A stretch of 64,000 nt of DNA from Stygiobacter sp. RIFOXYC2_FULL_38_25 (GCA_001803165.1 MHAZ01000012.1:186001-250000), one strand, 5' to 3'. Numbered from the stretch's first letter, positions 1-11,436 are shown. Made by a program: numbers and translations. Notes: generated by a model not told the origin, from the sequence alone.

Positions 1-162
1 AACCTTTGTAGCTTCTTTCAAAACTGCTGCTGCTTCAACTTTGTCTTCTAGTGAAAAAACTTTCTTAACAAGTGTTTTTACTTTTGAAAGTGCAGCTTTG
101 TTACGAACTCTTTTTTTCTCGCTGGTTTTAATTCTTTTCTTTGCTGATTTGTGATGAGCCAT
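1..162 (-). CDS. rpsT: 30S ribosomal protein S20, N-terminal part
   Basis: The window cuts this gene: 54 N-terminal codons are present and the C-terminus lies outside. The protein starts MAHHKSAKKRIKTSEKKR, the hallmark basic beginning of S20, and continues with the Lys/Arg/Ala-rich helix (RNKAALSKVKTLVKKVF) that binds 16S rRNA in the small subunit. The ATG is preceded by an AT-rich leader with only a weak AGG as ribosome binding site. It is transcribed away from queE, so the roughly 160 bases between them must hold both promoters. Nothing odd is seen in the visible part. Confidence 0.93.
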   Translation of the reverse strand, partial: MAHHKSAKKRIKTSEKKRVRNKAALSKVKTLVKKVFSLEDKVEAAAVLKEATKV

Positions 163-319
163 TAAATAAACCTAAATTTGTTAAAAATCGTGCGTAAATA
201 TAGAAGAATTGACTATTCGAAACAAACAAACCGGCATTTTGCACTAAATCTTCTTGCGCTATTTTTTTAGGCGCTCTGCTATTAGTATTTTTGCTCTACT
301 TTCTGGAAACATTGGAAAA

Positions 320-958
320 ATGCTTAAAATCAACGAAATATATAAGTCCATACAAGGTGAAAGTTCTAAAGCCGGACTGCCTTGTACTTTTGTGAGATTG
401 ACTTACTGCAATCTTCGCTGTACGTATTGCGATTCCGAGTACGCTTTTTATGATGGGAAGGATATGGAAATTGATGAGATTCTTTCTGAAATAAAAAAAC
501 TTGGATGTAATCTGGTGGAGGTTACCGGCGGCGAACCGCTGTTTCAGAAGGAATCGCTTGATTTAATGAAGCGGCTCTGCGATGAAGGATACGAAGTGAT
601 GCTCGAAACCGGTGGAAGTTTGCCCATAGAGGAAATTGATAAACGTGTTATGATAATTCTCGATTTGAAATGTCCTTCAAGCGGTATGTTGAAAAAGAAT
701 CTATACAAGAATCTCGAGCATCTAAAGATCATAGATGAAGTCAAATTTGTAATTGGCACCCGCGAAGATTACGAGTGGGCAAAAGAAAAAATTTTTGAGC
801 ATAATATTTCGGAAAAGTGTTCGGTTCTGCTTTCAACAGTGTTTGGTGCATTAAATCCGCAGACTTTGGTTGATTGGATTTTGGAAGATAACTTAAATGT
901 TAGATTCCAATTACAAATGCATAAGTATATTTGGGACCCCAAAACAAAAGGTGTTTGA
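320..958 (+). CDS. queE: 7-carboxy-7-deazaguanine synthase QueE
   Basis: This is a radical SAM enzyme that contracts 6-carboxytetrahydropterin to 7-carboxy-7-deazaguanine, on the route to preQ0, queuosine and 7-deazaguanine DNA modifications. The N-terminus (MLKINEIYKSIQGESS) is the family signature, and the cluster-binding cysteines are in CNLRCTYC, a CX3CX2C arrangement. The glycine-rich TGGEPLFQ follows near residue 70. An in-frame ATG 66 bases upstream exists, but homologues start at MLKINEIY, which gives 212 residues, normal for the family. Its stop overlaps the queD start by one base, so the pair is translationally coupled. queC and queF are not in the window. Confidence 0.93.
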   Translation: MLKINEIYKSIQGESSKAGLPCTFVRLTYCNLRCTYCDSEYAFYDGKDMEIDEILSEIKKLGCNLVEVTGGEPLFQKESLDLMKRLCDEGYEVMLETGGSLPIEEIDKRVMIILDLKCPSSGMLKKNLYKNLEHLKIIDEVKFVIGTREDYEWAKEKIFEHNISEKCSVLLSTVFGALNPQTLVDWILEDNLNVRFQLQMHKYIWDPKTKGV

Positions 959-1371
959 TGAAAATTGCTAAAGAATATAATTGGGAAATGGGGCACAGGC
1001 TTCCGTTTCATCAAGGAAAGTGTAAGAACTTACACGGACATTCATATAAATGCATGGTTGAAATAAGCGGCGAGCCGGATGCGAACGGAATGATTTTAGA
1101 TTATTATGATATGAAGACAATTATCCAACCGGTTATAGATGAACTTGATCATGCTTTTATGGTTTATCAAGATGATAAAGAAGTTTTGGAGTTTTTAGAT
1201 AAAATTAACTCGCGCAAAGTTGTTGTGGATTTTCAATCCACAGCCGAAAATATTTGTCTGTATCTGCTGAAGAAAATAAAAGAAACTGACTTGCCGGAGA
1301 ATATTAAATCGGTAAAAGTAAAAGTACTCGAAACAGAAAATACATACGCAGAGGAAGAAATTAGTTTCTAA
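958..1371 (+). CDS. queD: 6-carboxy-5,6,7,8-tetrahydropterin synthase QueD
   Basis: QueD converts dihydroneopterin triphosphate to 6-carboxytetrahydropterin, the substrate of the enzyme encoded just upstream. Zinc ligands are visible as the His in MGHRLPFH and the pair in NLHGHSY, and the catalytic Cys lies just before them in GKCKNLHGH. Later motifs LDHAF and TAENI also fit the PTPS/QueD family. The start is set by the TGATG junction with queE, giving 137 residues, a usual length. Together the two genes make the CDG branch point. Whether it feeds tRNA queuosine or DNA modification cannot be told here. Confidence 0.93.
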   Translation: MKIAKEYNWEMGHRLPFHQGKCKNLHGHSYKCMVEISGEPDANGMILDYYDMKTIIQPVIDELDHAFMVYQDDKEVLEFLDKINSRKVVVDFQSTAENICLYLLKKIKETDLPENIKSVKVKVLETENTYAEEEISF

Positions 1372-3639
<2,268 letters not shown>

Positions 3640-3663
3640 ACACCAATAGAAACTATATATGAA

Positions 3664-3690
3664 TAGGGCGCATTTATTGCGCCTTATTTT
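3664..3690 (+). terminator. Rho-independent terminator after icd
   Basis: A GC-rich stem (TAGGGCGC with GCGCCTTA, one G-T pair) closes a 7-base loop and is followed by TTTTTT, about 25 bases after the icd stop. The right arm and T tract run into the last codons of the convergent sirtuin gene. Read from the other strand the hairpin lacks a T tract, so it probably serves icd only. Confidence 0.75.
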
Positions 3691-4418
3691 TTGTCTTCAA
3701 CAAACTTTAAAATCTCCGGCAAAACATCTCCAGCCTTTCCAAAGATTGAATAATTTACAAAACGGCCAAGCTCTGTTGGCTCAATGTTTATTTCAACAAG
3801 ATAAGAGCCGGCACGTTTAGCACTTTGCGGAATGTACGCCGCGGGATAAACTACCGCGCTTGTTCCAACCACAAAACAGATGTCGCTCCATTCTGCTGCA
3901 ATTTCGCCAGCACTAAATTGATCTTGCGGAAGATTCTCGCCAAACCAAACTACATCCGGACGGATTAGCCCGCCGCACTTTTCGCATTTAGGAACTTCAT
4001 CTCCGGTAAACTGTTGCTCATTAACAAACGTATGACAATCAACGCAGAAATTTCGTTCGATGTTTCCGTGCAGTTCATAAATTAACGAAGAACCGGCACG
4101 CTTGTGAAGATTATCCACATTTTGTGTTACAACAGTTACTTCATAGTATTGTTCTAATTCGGCTATAGTTAAGTGCGCGGCGTTTGGTTCAACTTTATGA
4201 ATGATTTCTCTTCTGTGCTGATACCATTCCCAAACCAAATCCGGGTTCTTCATAAATGCATTAAAGCTTGCAAGTTCTTCCGGTTTCATCTTGTTCCAGA
4301 TTCCATCTGCACCACGAAATGTAGCTATTCCGCTCTCTGCAGATATGCCGGCGCCGGTAAAGAAAACGAGTTTTTTTGCGGAAGAAAGTTTCTTGAGGAA
4401 TTGTTCTTTGAATTGCAT
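3684..4418 (-). CDS. cobB: Sir2-family NAD-dependent protein deacylase
   Basis: This protein removes acyl groups from lysines using NAD. The Rossmann motif GAGISAESGIATFRG is near residue 21, and TQNVDNLHKRAGS and the catalytic His in ELHGNI follow. Four zinc cysteines are present (CVDC and CEKC). WEWYQHRR supplies the Tyr-x-x-Arg pair that marks class III sirtuins, which accept succinyl/malonyl as well as acetyl groups. Length 244 is typical. The gene converges on icd with about 40 bases between the stops. Sirtuins do act on central-metabolism enzymes, but adjacency alone does not show that this one acts on isocitrate dehydrogenase. Confidence 0.93.
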   Translation of the reverse strand: MQFKEQFLKKLSSAKKLVFFTGAGISAESGIATFRGADGIWNKMKPEELASFNAFMKNPDLVWEWYQHRREIIHKVEPNAAHLTIAELEQYYEVTVVTQNVDNLHKRAGSSLIYELHGNIERNFCVDCHTFVNEQQFTGDEVPKCEKCGGLIRPDVVWFGENLPQDQFSAGEIAAEWSDICFVVGTSAVVYPAAYIPQSAKRAGSYLVEINIEPTELGRFVNYSIFGKAGDVLPEILKFVEDKK

Positions 4419-4456
4419 AATTAGATTGCTTTGAAAGTTAATCTGAGATTCTTCGC

Positions 4457-4475
4457 CCTCCGCATTACGCGGAGG
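4457..4475. other. Short intergenic hairpin
   Basis: CCTCCGC and GCGGAGG form a perfect 7-bp stem with a 5-base loop between the TPR gene and the sirtuin gene. No T tract follows on either strand, so it is not a clear terminator. It may be an mRNA-processing or attenuation structure between the two minus-strand genes. Confidence 0.4.
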
Positions 4476-4491
4476 ACTCAGAATTTAAAAA

Positions 4492-5277
4492 TTATTCGTC
4501 TTTAATATCGTTCAAAGTTTTCTTTGCTTCAGCTAAACGCTTCTCATCATCTTGATGAGCAATAGGTGTTTTGAGAGCTTTGTTTAACATTTCTCTTGCA
4601 GTCTTGTAATCATCTTCTCTAATCAACGAGTTAGCATAATCAACATAAAACATAACATAGTTCGGATAGAGTTGAATCGCTTTTTTATACTCGGTAATTG
4701 CGATTTCATTATCAGCCCAGCCTAAACCAAGAACAGCGCGGGCTGGTTTCCACTTGTCGCTTGTTTTAGCATGTGTGCGGGCTAAAACATAGTGAGCAAC
4801 TCCTTGAATAAAATTGCCACCTGTGTTTAAGGCGATAGCCTTTTCAACATCTGCTCTTACACTATTAACAACTCCGGCAACGGAGAAAACTCCTTTGAAG
4901 AGTGCAATTTTTCCGTTTGCAATTGCACGGCGAAGAAAACCAAGTGAACTGCTGGAATTTGTTTTTACAGCTTTATCAGCATACTCTAATGCTTTTTGAT
5001 AAGTTGCGATTTGAGCGTCTTCCTGCTGACTTGTACTGGTTGGCATTTTTTCCGCAATATCAACTAATGTTCTTGACATACGCCAGATAACTTCAAAATT
5101 ATTTGGTTCGGCTTTTTCTGCTTTCTTAAGAACATCCAAAGCTTTTTCATTATTAAATTGTTTATAATATTCATCAACCTCATCAATCATTTGATCAACT
5201 GATTGAGAAAACATCTTGGGTGAAGTAAGTATTAACACGAGGAAAATTGCTAACAGTGATTTAGAGATTTGTTTCAT
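4492..5277 (-). CDS. Exported tetratricopeptide-repeat protein
   Basis: The first 24 residues (MKQISKSLLAIFLVLILTSP, then KMFSQS) form a signal peptide ending in the FSQS cleavage context common in Bacteroidota. The rest is helical TPR-like repeat: EVDEYYKQFNNEKALDVLKK near residue 32, a central stretch, and the C-terminal pair ITEYKKAIQLYPNYVMFYVD and DDYKTAREMLNKALK. No catalytic residues are seen, so a periplasmic protein-protein scaffold is the most that can be inferred. It resembles PTPDL-type or regulator-of-microtubule-dynamics-like TPR proteins. AGAGGA lies about 8 bases ahead of the ATG and supports the start. The specific partner is unknown. Confidence 0.75.
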   Translation of the reverse strand: MKQISKSLLAIFLVLILTSPKMFSQSVDQMIDEVDEYYKQFNNEKALDVLKKAEKAEPNNFEVIWRMSRTLVDIAEKMPTSTSQQEDAQIATYQKALEYADKAVKTNSSSSLGFLRRAIANGKIALFKGVFSVAGVVNSVRADVEKAIALNTGGNFIQGVAHYVLARTHAKTSDKWKPARAVLGLGWADNEIAITEYKKAIQLYPNYVMFYVDYANSLIREDDYKTAREMLNKALKTPIAHQDDEKRLAEAKKTLNDIKDE

Positions 5278-5311
5278 GCTGCGGTTCCTCTTTTTAATTG
5301 AGAGTTTAGTT

Positions 5312-6277
5312 TTATTCTTTTGTGAATTCTTCCGTTATCATCAGCGATGTATTGGCAAGCGGTAAAAATCTTGTCCACTTGCTGTTTTTGTTTTTCTCTG
5401 CTTCAATTGCGGATTTGTAAGCGTTCGTCTTCGCGCTCAATTCATCTGCTTGATAAAGAACAATCGCTTCCAGAGTTTTTGGCTCTACCGGAGATGCGTA
5501 TTCCAATTTTCCTTGATGGCTTAACACAAGATGAATTAGCCGCTCTTTTAATTCACCAGGAAAGTTTTCGATAGCCGAAGCTGTCTTTTCGACAGCCAGA
5601 GCGCCAATCATTATGTGACCAAGAAGTTTTCCTTTGTCGGAATAATCAAAAGCGGTTTCGTAGGTGAGTTCTTCAATCTTTCCAAAATCGTGCAGCAAAG
5701 CACCGCTAACTAACAAATCTCTATTAATTTCAGAATGAATCGAACACATCAAATCACAGATGCGCACAATTTCTAAAGTATGCTCTAACAATCCGTGAAT
5801 GTAAGCATGATGCCAGCCTTTTCCAGCCGGAGTTCTTGTGTACTTTCTGAGATTGTCTTCTGTAAAAATATTTTGCAGCAAGCGGCGCAGAAAATGATTG
5901 CTGACGGAATTGATTACTGTTTCAAATTCTTCAATCATTACCGGAAGTGGGCGGCGTGATTTTGGAAGAAAATCTTCCGGCGAAACATCATCTTCGCTTG
6001 TAGCAACGCGCCATTTCTCAATTTTAATTTGAGGAGCGCCGTTAAACTCTTCAATGATTCCGGCAACTTTGGTAATAGCACCTTCTCTAAGTTTTAGAAA
6101 AGAAGATTCAACATTATCCCAAACTTTTGCCGGAAGGGTTAGTGTGCGGTCTCTAAGTTCTAAGTTTAAAAATGATTTTCCATTCTTAGAAGTTTTGATT
6201 TCACTCTTGTTCACAATTAAGAAAAGAGTAAAATCATCTCCAATTGTAAACTCATTTAAATCTTTTTGATCAAGCAT
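5312..6277 (-). CDS. OB-fold/HD-domain 3'-5' exoribonuclease, YhaM-like
   Basis: An N-terminal OB-fold-like nucleic-acid-binding domain (about residues 10-95, with FLNLELRDRTLTLPAKVWDN) is followed by a metal-dependent HD domain at about 140-290. In the latter, HHAYIHGLLEHTLEIVRICD and SGALLHDFGKIEEL supply the histidines and the HD pair. This domain order and the 321-residue length match YhaM/CBF1-type 3'-5' exoribonucleases that trim RNA (and single-stranded DNA) in Firmicutes and relatives. It is cytoplasmic. It sits downstream of the UpxY-like gene, about 60 bases apart, so the two may share a transcript. The activity is inferred from architecture. Confidence 0.82.
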   Translation of the reverse strand: MLDQKDLNEFTIGDDFTLFLIVNKSEIKTSKNGKSFLNLELRDRTLTLPAKVWDNVESSFLKLREGAITKVAGIIEEFNGAPQIKIEKWRVATSEDDVSPEDFLPKSRRPLPVMIEEFETVINSVSNHFLRRLLQNIFTEDNLRKYTRTPAGKGWHHAYIHGLLEHTLEIVRICDLMCSIHSEINRDLLVSGALLHDFGKIEELTYETAFDYSDKGKLLGHIMIGALAVEKTASAIENFPGELKERLIHLVLSHQGKLEYASPVEPKTLEAIVLYQADELSAKTNAYKSAIEAEKNKNSKWTRFLPLANTSLMITEEFTKE

Positions 6278-6334
6278 AATTGCGCTGGTCTTTATTCTAT
6301 TTCAATTTATCAAAAATAATTAGAAGGGGAAAGG

Positions 6335-6853
6335 TTAGTTTTCAACAAATTTTATTACGCTTTCAAGGGGCAGCTTAACAGAAACTGTTCTATTTAGTAA
6401 TTCTACGGAAACGGAAAGCCATTTTTCCTTATTGACTTCTTTAACAGTACCAATAACACCTCCAAAAGGTCCTTCTGTAATTTTAACTTGCTGTCCGGTC
6501 TGAAGTCCGTGAGTAACAAATACATCCGGAGTATCCAAAAGCATTTTTTTCAAGCTTTCAATTTGCCATTCCGGTACGATAGATGGTTTGCCTGAGAAAC
6601 TAACGACTTTAACTACAGATTCTTGTTGAACTGCATACAGTCTTTCTTTTTCATCAACTCTGGCAAAAACATAGCCGTTAAAGAGCGGGACACGGACTTT
6701 CTTTTTCCTATCGCTCCATTGGCGCAAAGTAATGATTGTCGGCAGATAATATTCTATGGATAAATTTCCAAAGAGTTCGGCAGTTTTAAATTCTTGACGG
6801 GGTTTTGTGTAAAATGCCAGCCAGTTTTTTTCGTTAGTAGCTTGTAAAGTCAT
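6335..6853 (-). CDS. NusG paralogue, UpxY-type transcription antiterminator
   Basis: The NGN domain starts at WLAFYTKPRQEFKTAE and runs to about residue 105. A C-terminal KOW domain follows (GQQVKITEGPFGGVIGTVKE). The length (172 residues) and sequence style match UpxY/RfaH-like specialised NusG paralogues rather than housekeeping NusG, which lies with secE and rplK. In Bacteroidota these proteins bind elongating polymerase and allow read-through of long surface-polysaccharide operons. I chose ATG over an in-frame TTG six bases upstream because TTTAGGA is better spaced from it. Its neighbours are not polysaccharide genes, so the target operon is not evident. Confidence 0.85.
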   Translation of the reverse strand: MTLQATNEKNWLAFYTKPRQEFKTAELFGNLSIEYYLPTIITLRQWSDRKKKVRVPLFNGYVFARVDEKERLYAVQQESVVKVVSFSGKPSIVPEWQIESLKKMLLDTPDVFVTHGLQTGQQVKITEGPFGGVIGTVKEVNKEKWLSVSVELLNRTVSVKLPLESVIKFVEN

Positions 6854-6894
6854 AATCAATCCTAAACTGTAATAAGTATATTAATCCAATTGAT

Positions 6895-8379
6895 TTAGTA
6901 CAAGCATTCCTTTATAGAATCAACTAATTGCTGTTGATCAACCGGCTTAGAAAGTAGTTTCTCAACACCAAGTTTCATATATTTTTTCGAAATTTCTTCG
7001 GTAAGCTTTGCAGAAATAACAATGATAGGAAATGCTTTATTATTTTCTTTTTTCTGAATTGCTTCGACGAGCTGAATTCCGTTCATCAAAGGCATATCGT
7101 GATCAGTAATTACAACGGTGGGCAGCAGATCGCGGTATGTATTAATTGCTTCATAACCGTTAGAAGCAAAACAAACTTCAAAGTTGTTCATCGAATGTTC
7201 GATCATTCTCTTGTAAAGATTTCGTGTAGCTAAATCATCTTCAACCAATAGAATTATATTCTTTGCTTCCGGTATAGTTAAGTGGAATTCGCTCCCTTCC
7301 CCAACTTGCGAGTAAAACCAAACCTGCCCGTTGTGCTTATCAATGATTTCTTTAACCAATGTTAAACCCAAACCGCTTCCTTTTTCTCCGCCGGTTCCCT
7401 GTAAAGAAAATTTCTGGTCAATACGAAAAAGTTTTGATTGATTTTCTTCAGAGATTCCCAAACCTTCATCGCGGACAACAATTTCAACAAAACCTTCTTT
7501 GAAACGGCTCGCGCTGATATGAATATCTTTACCTTCGGGAGTATATTTAATGGCGTTGCTTGCTAAATGAACAATAGCCTGACCGATCAATCTTTCGTCG
7601 GCATTTATAGAAAGGTCGGCGGCAATATCAACTTTTACATCAATATTTTTTCTGATTGCATCGCCGGTTAGTGGAGTTATAGCTGTTGTAATAACATGTT
7701 TTACATTCAGCCGCACCGGCTCAACTTTAATTCTGCCGGTCTGCAAACGGCTCCAATCAAGTAAACAATTGATAAGATTTAGCTGTGTCTTCGATGCGTC
7801 ATAAATATAGCGTAAGTATTCATTACGCTCATCTTCGGAAATATCCGATTCGTTAAGTAATATTTCCGAAAAACCAAGCAGTGTAGTAAACGGCGCTCGC
7901 AAGTCATGAGAAATGATTGAGATGAATTTGTCTTTCTGTACGTTCAAATCTTTTAGAGAATCGTTTTGAGCTTGCAGCACAGCCTCATTTTTTTTGATAT
8001 CGGAAATATTTATTAGAGTACTTTTTCGGCAAGCAATTTTCCCGTTATCCCGCTCAAGCAGAATCTGGTCGTTTACCCATACGGGCTCGCCATCTTTGGA
8101 AATAATGCGGTAAGTTAACTCTAAATAATTCTTCTGCGGATTACTTTCAAACTCAATAAGTGCACGTCTCACCTCTGAGGAATCTTCATCATGAATGAGT
8201 GAGTAATGATTTTCAGGCAGCTGCTTAATTTCGTCACTGCTATAGCCGGTGATATTAAAGATAGATTCAGAGACAAATGTATCTAATGAAACATCGCCCC
8301 GTTTAGCTATAAACGCAATGTTTTTTGAGCCGTTGCTAAACTGGCTTAAAAGTAAATAATCATTTTGGGTATTGTTCAT
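6895..8379 (-). CDS. PAS hybrid sensor histidine kinase with C-terminal receiver
   Basis: Domains in order: a PAS fold at about residues 15-135 (SIFNITGYSSDEIKQLPENH with a PAC tail), a short coiled coil, and the HisKA helix with the phosphorylatable His in ISIISHDLRAPFTTLLGFSE. Then come HATPase_c with the N box (LASNAIKYTPEG), G1 (VRDEGLGI) and G2 (GEKGSGLGLTLV), and a receiver from about residue 375 (ILLVEDDLATRNLY, phospho-acceptor Asp in VVITDHDMPLMNG, Lys in LLSKPVD). No membrane segment is present, so it is a soluble hybrid kinase. It lies about 100 bases downstream of the sigma-54 activator on the same strand, so it may belong to that circuit. Confidence 0.93.
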   Translation of the reverse strand: MNNTQNDYLLLSQFSNGSKNIAFIAKRGDVSLDTFVSESIFNITGYSSDEIKQLPENHYSLIHDEDSSEVRRALIEFESNPQKNYLELTYRIISKDGEPVWVNDQILLERDNGKIACRKSTLINISDIKKNEAVLQAQNDSLKDLNVQKDKFISIISHDLRAPFTTLLGFSEILLNESDISEDERNEYLRYIYDASKTQLNLINCLLDWSRLQTGRIKVEPVRLNVKHVITTAITPLTGDAIRKNIDVKVDIAADLSINADERLIGQAIVHLASNAIKYTPEGKDIHISASRFKEGFVEIVVRDEGLGISEENQSKLFRIDQKFSLQGTGGEKGSGLGLTLVKEIIDKHNGQVWFYSQVGEGSEFHLTIPEAKNIILLVEDDLATRNLYKRMIEHSMNNFEVCFASNGYEAINTYRDLLPTVVITDHDMPLMNGIQLVEAIQKKENNKAFPIIVISAKLTEEISKKYMKLGVEKLLSKPVDQQQLVDSIKECLY

Positions 8380-8475
8380 TAAAAATTTCTCATGGCACTA
8401 AAACTAATATAATAAAATCAATTCTATCTTTCTTATGTTTTATGGCATGGGTAAAAAATGTTCAACAACTGAAAA

Positions 8476-9849
8476 CTAGTTCGTTTCCTCACCGGAAGTT
8501 TTAGTTGGTATTCCAAGCTCATCCATTTTTCTGTATAGAGAAGAGAGTCCAATATCCAAAGCCTTTGCGGCTTCCTCTTTATTGAATTCATATTTCTTTA
8601 TCGTCTTGGTGATGTGATCTTTTTCGAAAATTCGTAATGCTTCTTTTAATGAATCAATATCTCCGGTTTGCGCGGCATTAGTTTTCAGATAATCGGCAAG
8701 GCTTGAAGGTGTAATCATTTCCTTGCTGGCGAAAATAACCGCCCGTTCAATAACGTTTTCCAATTCCCGCACCCCGCCGCGCCACTCGTGAGAAAGAAGA
8801 ATTTTCATCGTATCGTTATCAACACCAAGAATTTTCTTTCCCATTTCTTTGCAGAATTTTTCTATGAAATGATTAACGAGCAGCGGAATATCATCTCTGC
8901 GTTCGTTTAATGTCGGCAGTTTTATCTCAACAACATTTAGTCGGTAATAAAGATCTTCGCGGAATTCTCCTAATTTTGTTTTCTCAAATAAGTCCTGATT
9001 TGTTGCAGCGATTAGCCGAACATCCGTGCTGACCGGCTTTGTTCCGCCAACCGGAAAGAATGCGCGGTCTTCCAAAGCACGTAAGAGTTTTACTTGTAGA
9101 TTAAGGGGCAGTTCAGCAATCTCATCAAGGAAAAGTGTTCCGCCATCGGCAACTTTAAACAAACCAAGTTTATCTTCGCTGGCGCCGGTAAATGAGCCTT
9201 TCTTATGCCCGAACAATTCGCTCTCGATAAGGTTTTCCGAAATAGCACCGCAATTGATTGGAAGAAAAATTTTGTCTTTTCTCTTGCTGTTTTGATGAAT
9301 AGCCTTAGCAACCATTTCCTTCCCGGTTCCGCTTTTACCCATAATCAAAATGTTGCTGTTTGTAGGTGCCACTTGACTAATTACATCAAAAACTTTTTTC
9401 ATTGGTTCGCTGTTGCCGATGATGTTTACAAAACCGGTTTCGTAAGAAAGCCTTTGGCGTAGTGCGCGGTTTTCGGCAGAAAGATTTTTAAACTCTATAA
9501 GCTTTTTTAGACGGAGAATTACGTCGTCAAATTCTACCGGCTTAATGAGATAATCATAAGCTCCGTTGCGTAAAGCATCTATTGCTGTCTTAACGGAAGC
9601 ATAAGCGGTCATGATGATGAAAAAAGTATCGGGAGAAACTTTTGCCGCAGCCTCAAGGAGTTGAATGCCGTCGAGCTTAGGCATTTTAATATCCGAGATT
9701 ACGACATCAAAATTTTCTGCTTGTAATTTCAGCAAAGCATCTTCGCCATCGCTTGCAACAGAAGTAGTAAATCCTTCATCATCTAAAACCATCTTTAATG
9801 AATCGCGAATTGGTTTTTCGTCATCTACTATTAGAATTTTAGAAAACAT
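8476..9849 (-). CDS. Sigma-54-dependent response regulator, NtrC family
   Basis: The N-terminal receiver (KILIVDDEKPIRDSL, Asp in VVISDIKMPKLDG, Lys in YLIKPVEF) is followed by an AAA+ ATPase. Walker A is GKSGTGKEMVAKAIH, the sigma-54-contacting loop is GSFTGAS, Walker B is GGTLFLDEIAEL and the arginine-finger region is FREDLYYRLNVV. A C-terminal Fis-type helix-turn-helix ends in ALDIGLSSLYRKMDELGI. The GAFTGA motif appears as GSFTGA, a variant also seen in active members. The upstream kinase ends nine bases ahead and AAGGAG precedes the ATG, so the pair forms an operon. Phosphorylation should switch on sigma-54 promoters; none was confidently located here. Confidence 0.94.
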   Translation of the reverse strand: MFSKILIVDDEKPIRDSLKMVLDDEGFTTSVASDGEDALLKLQAENFDVVISDIKMPKLDGIQLLEAAAKVSPDTFFIIMTAYASVKTAIDALRNGAYDYLIKPVEFDDVILRLKKLIEFKNLSAENRALRQRLSYETGFVNIIGNSEPMKKVFDVISQVAPTNSNILIMGKSGTGKEMVAKAIHQNSKRKDKIFLPINCGAISENLIESELFGHKKGSFTGASEDKLGLFKVADGGTLFLDEIAELPLNLQVKLLRALEDRAFFPVGGTKPVSTDVRLIAATNQDLFEKTKLGEFREDLYYRLNVVEIKLPTLNERRDDIPLLVNHFIEKFCKEMGKKILGVDNDTMKILLSHEWRGGVRELENVIERAVIFASKEMITPSSLADYLKTNAAQTGDIDSLKEALRIFEKDHITKTIKKYEFNKEEAAKALDIGLSSLYRKMDELGIPTKTSGEETN

Positions 9850-9858
9850 CTTTTCTCC

Positions 9859-11358
9859 TTAAGTTTCTGCGATTGGAAGAGAAATAGTAAAAACACTTCC
9901 TTCATTTAATGTGCTGCTAACTTTAATCTCACCGTTAAAGCGTTTGATAATGCCGTAGCTAACTGAAAGACCAAGTCCGGTACCTTTTCCAACTTCTTTG
10001 GTTGTGAAAAACGGATCGAATATTTTTTCCAATGTAAGATTATCCATTCCGCAGCCGTTGTCTGTAATCTCAACGTAAATATTTTCATGATCATAGCGGG
10101 ATTTAACAATTATGGTTCCGTTACCCGCAATTGCATCCAGTGCGTTGATTAATATGTTCACAAGCACTTGAAGAATTTGATCTGCTGCAATAGTGACACC
10201 CGGAAGAAAATCTTTGAGGTCGGTTTCAAACTTTACTTTTCGAACGCGTTTATCGTACTTCACAATTCCAATCGCGGTTTTAACAATATCGGTTATGTCT
10301 TGAATATTTGTTTCGTAACTCGGCGGACGGCTAAAATCAACCAACTCGCGCACAATGCGTGTGATGCGGTCAATGTTTTCCTTTATGTTAACTAGCTGCT
10401 CGCTCATAAATTGATCTTGACTTCTTCTCTGCAAAATCTGAACGAGTGCGGAAATTGATGTAAGCGGGTTTCCAATTTCGTGAGCAACACCGGCTGCAAG
10501 CTGACCAATAACTGCAAGTTTTTCAGATTGATCTATTTGAGCTTGTAAACGTTTGTATTCCGTGTGATCTTTAATAATAATAGAGCGCCCCACATATTCA
10601 CCGGTTGTGCTTGGCAAGCGGGAAACACTAAGTCGCACAGTTATAAATTCGCCATTCTTTTTTACACGTTCGGTTTCTACAATGCTTGTGTATCCAATCT
10701 TGCGCGCATCTTCAATAATCCGGTCCCGTTCCTTTACATATTTTTCTCCAGCCGGAAAAAGAACCTTTGACGGTTTGCCGATTATTTCGTCTTCTTTGTA
10801 GCCAAATATTTTTTCCGCGCCTTTGTTCCATGCAATAAATTTTTCATTCTCATCAACAACCATTATCGCTTGATCCGACGAAACAAGAATGCTTTTTAGA
10901 TACTGCTGGTCAAATTCTAACTTGGAAGCGAGACGGTCTCTATCTAATACAATCTCCTTCATCTTCGTTTCTTGATGAAGCATTCCGTAGCGGGCGTATA
11001 TTTGCTCAATCAGATCATCAAGAAAGCCGAGGAGTATTACCGGATCGGTTTCTGCAGAAGCTTCCAATTCGATTGAATTCAAAACGGCAAATCTACCTTG
11101 GCTGAAAATCTGGCTAATCTCAAGTAGGTTAAGATTTGTAGCTGAGAACAAATTGTAGCTTGAAATTAAAAACTGATCAGCTTCCTTATAGTCGGTTTTG
11201 CGGATTACATCAATAAATGTATTCAAGCTGCTGTAAACAAATGCTTGAATTTGTGTTTCGGTAAGTTTGTCCTTGTAAAGCGGAAGCAGAATATCAATCC
11301 ACTTTTCGCTAATCTGGGCATAATACTTTTTAAGCAGTTCTATTAATAGTTTTTTCAT
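9859..11358 (-). CDS. PAS sensor histidine kinase, NtrB-like, cognate to the sigma-54 activator
   Basis: The first 150 residues are an all-helical domain ([20 protein letters not shown]...) that resembles the globin-like RsbR/RsbRD N-terminal sensor; this assignment is tentative. A coiled linker and a PAS domain (about 180-290, [30 protein letters not shown]) follow. Then come HisKA with the active His in [20 protein letters not shown], and HATPase ([28 protein letters not shown]). The HEIGNPL form of the H box is typical of NtrB/AtoS-type kinases that pair with sigma-54 activators. No membrane segment is present, so a cytoplasmic cue is sensed. It is first in the operon. Confidence 0.92.
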   Translation of the reverse strand: MKKLLIELLKKYYAQISEKWIDILLPLYKDKLTETQIQAFVYSSLNTFIDVIRKTDYKEADQFLISSYNLFSATNLNLLEISQIFSQGRFAVLNSIELEASAETDPVILLGFLDDLIEQIYARYGMLHQETKMKEIVLDRDRLASKLEFDQQYLKSILVSSDQAIMVVDENEKFIAWNKGAEKIFGYKEDEIIGKPSKVLFPAGEKYVKERDRIIEDARKIGYTSIVETERVKKNGEFITVRLSVSRLPSTTGEYVGRSIIIKDHTEYKRLQAQIDQSEKLAVIGQLAAGVAHEIGNPLTSISALVQILQRRSQDQFMSEQLVNIKENIDRITRIVRELVDFSRPPSYETNIQDITDIVKTAIGIVKYDKRVRKVKFETDLKDFLPGVTIAADQILQVLVNILINALDAIAGNGTIIVKSRYDHENIYVEITDNGCGMDNLTLEKIFDPFFTTKEVGKGTGLGLSVSYGIIKRFNGEIKVSSTLNEGSVFTISLPIAET

Positions 11359-11436
11359 TCAGCCGTTTTCTTAAGATTTTGTGAAAGGGAAGCGTCCTTC
11401 CAAACTTGTTCGAAAAATAAAGAAAGGGTGGTAGTT

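Noticed and set aside
163-319. preQ1 riboswitch before queE
   Set aside because: The leader is AT-rich without the small hairpin plus A-rich tail of preQ1 aptamers; only promoter-like sequence is seen.
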